Shown in pieces: positions 63,346 to 64,000 of a DNA stretch of 64,000 bases (positions are counted from its first letter, which is position 1; the number at the start of each line of letters is the position of its first letter). Below the pieces are notes generated by a model. It did no database searches, was not told where the DNA came from, and saw only the letters and a program-made list of their open reading frames with translations. A program made the translations under genes and the position numbers. Origin of the DNA: Halovivax cerinus (GTDB lineage Archaea; Halobacteriota; Halobacteria; Halobacteriales; Natrialbaceae); the NCBI RefSeq assembly GCF_024498195.1, contig NZ_CP101824.1:3348001-3412000 (forward strand), given 5' to 3'.

Positions 63346-64000
63346 CGGTTGATGGGGTCCGCCGGTGAGTGCCACGACGATGGGCGCCCGCGACCGGTCG
63401 TGACGGTGGGAGCACGTGGCCTGTCGCGATGGGGTCCGCCCGCGACCGGTCGCGACGGCGAGGTGATCCGTATCCGTTCGCGACGGTTGGGAGTACGTGC
63501 CCGGGCGCGACGGTGGGCCGGCTGTGTCCGTCCGAGACGAGGGGTTCGTCCGTGGCTGGTAGAGCGGCCAGTAGCCGTTCACGAACGTGGATGTGGGCGA
63601 CGAAGTTATACGTTGTTGCCGTTCGTCGCAAATCGGTCGGTCACACCACTCGGACGGTATCCCTTTCGCGTGGGGCTCTCGATGCGATTTCCCCGAGGGC
63701 AGGGCTCTCGATGCGATTTCCCCGAGGGTAGGGCTGTTTCGGCACGAACTGGCGTATCGAACGAACCCAGGATCACATCGAACCGATTCTCCGTGCGCGT
63801 CGTCCACTGATCCCGACGGCATCATCGCCATCGATGGCGACGTGCCAGCAGACGGAGTACCCCGATATTCAGGGCGATTGATACTGGGCCAATCCGTTCG
63901 ATCGAACCAGGCCAACAGATTTTTCACTGCCCGACTCTGCCCCACGGACGACCGTGCGATCCGAGCGATTTCCGCAGCGTCGTCGACGGTGGCTCGCACT
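63346..64000. other. Upstream region with palindromes and short repeats, no clear gene
   Basis: It contains a near-identical 21-bp pair (63386-63406 and 63438-63458), the second holding the 14-bp palindrome CGCGACCGGTCGCG (63441-63454). Two 29-bp tandem repeats with one difference follow (63674-63702 and 63703-63731). At the right edge the minus strand encodes a short segment like an N-acetyltransferase N-terminus, which is not continued. Confidence 0.5.
63674..63731. repeat. Two 29-bp tandem repeats
   Basis: Units beginning GGCTCTCGATGCGATTTCCC occur twice in direct tandem with one base difference, followed by the first four bases of a third copy. They lie outside any credible gene. Confidence 0.85.

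Noticed and set aside
63880-64000. Minus-strand segment like an N-acetyltransferase N-terminus (TVDDAAEIARIARSS) at the right edge
   Set aside because: The similarity ends after about 17 residues and no motif A follows; it could be a fragment or chance and cannot be judged at the window edge.

Overview
This window is chromosomal DNA from a halophilic archaeon (class Halobacteria). The evidence is high GC content, very acidic proteins, many leaderless genes with a TATA box about 25-30 bp before the start codon, twin-arginine signal peptides, and archaeal or haloarchaeal marker genes: MptA GTP cyclohydrolase, PAN, family B DNA polymerase, Mre11/Rad50, prefoldin beta, the KEOPS subunit Pcc1, RpoP, eL43, split GMP synthase glutaminase, pantoate kinase and phosphopantothenate synthetase, Thi4, a bacterio-opsin-activator-type regulator, a haloarchaeal transducer and an intron-containing tRNA-Gln(UUG). 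The genus cannot be fixed from the sequence alone.

Layout from left to right. 0-7.5 kb: TrmB-type regulator, MptA, ZIP metal transporter, a membrane-anchored PAS/GAF/HTH_10 regulator and two membrane proteins. 7.8-11.1 kb: an accessory region. It holds a broken toxin-antitoxin pair, an AT-rich island with a lipoprotein gene and decayed reading frames, two 99-bp tandem repeats that carry copies of the 3' end of tRNA-Gln, the tRNA itself, a strongly structured RNA candidate and an intact VapBC pair. 11.2-17.3 kb: a DtxR-type regulator with a ferritin-like protein, an RHH/winged-helix protein and the sufCBD operon. 17.5-21.3 kb: the most unusual locus, an AlgE-like mannuronan C5-epimerase homologue divergent from a short zinc-ribbon gene, a nucleotide-sugar 6-dehydrogenase without its C-terminal domain, and a processive hyaluronan/alginate-synthase-type glycosyltransferase. 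21.5-43 kb: dense core genes (PolB, Mre11/Rad50, PAN, GuaA glutaminase, the rpl37ae-rpoP-pcc1-pfdB operon, TruD, Pth2, Dcd, a ThiR-like HTH-ThiN regulator, AspS). 43-53.6 kb: chemotaxis transducer, pantoate kinase, a 13-repeat DUF1508 membrane protein, phosphopantothenate synthetase, HflX and Thi4. 53.7-59.6 kb: a family of exported proteins sharing a PKD plus pre-peptidase C-terminal cassette. 59.7-64 kb: a SagB-type double nitroreductase, an unrecognised protein and a KaiC-like ATPase.

The strongest candidate for an undescribed system is the 17.5-21.3 kb locus. Its three main proteins match the three core chemical steps of alginate-type polymer synthesis: oxidation of a nucleotide sugar to a uronic acid, polymerisation across the membrane, and C5 epimerisation of the exported chain. 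The second strongest is a three-way-junction RNA at 9655-9767, whose only non-Watson-Crick pairs are G-U wobbles on the plus strand and which has a TATA box 27-31 bp upstream. Several perfect inverted repeats at promoters (ZIP, the gene at 24638, thi4, the LVIVD genes) are likely operators. A ThiR-like regulator and its probable target thi4 both lie in this window.
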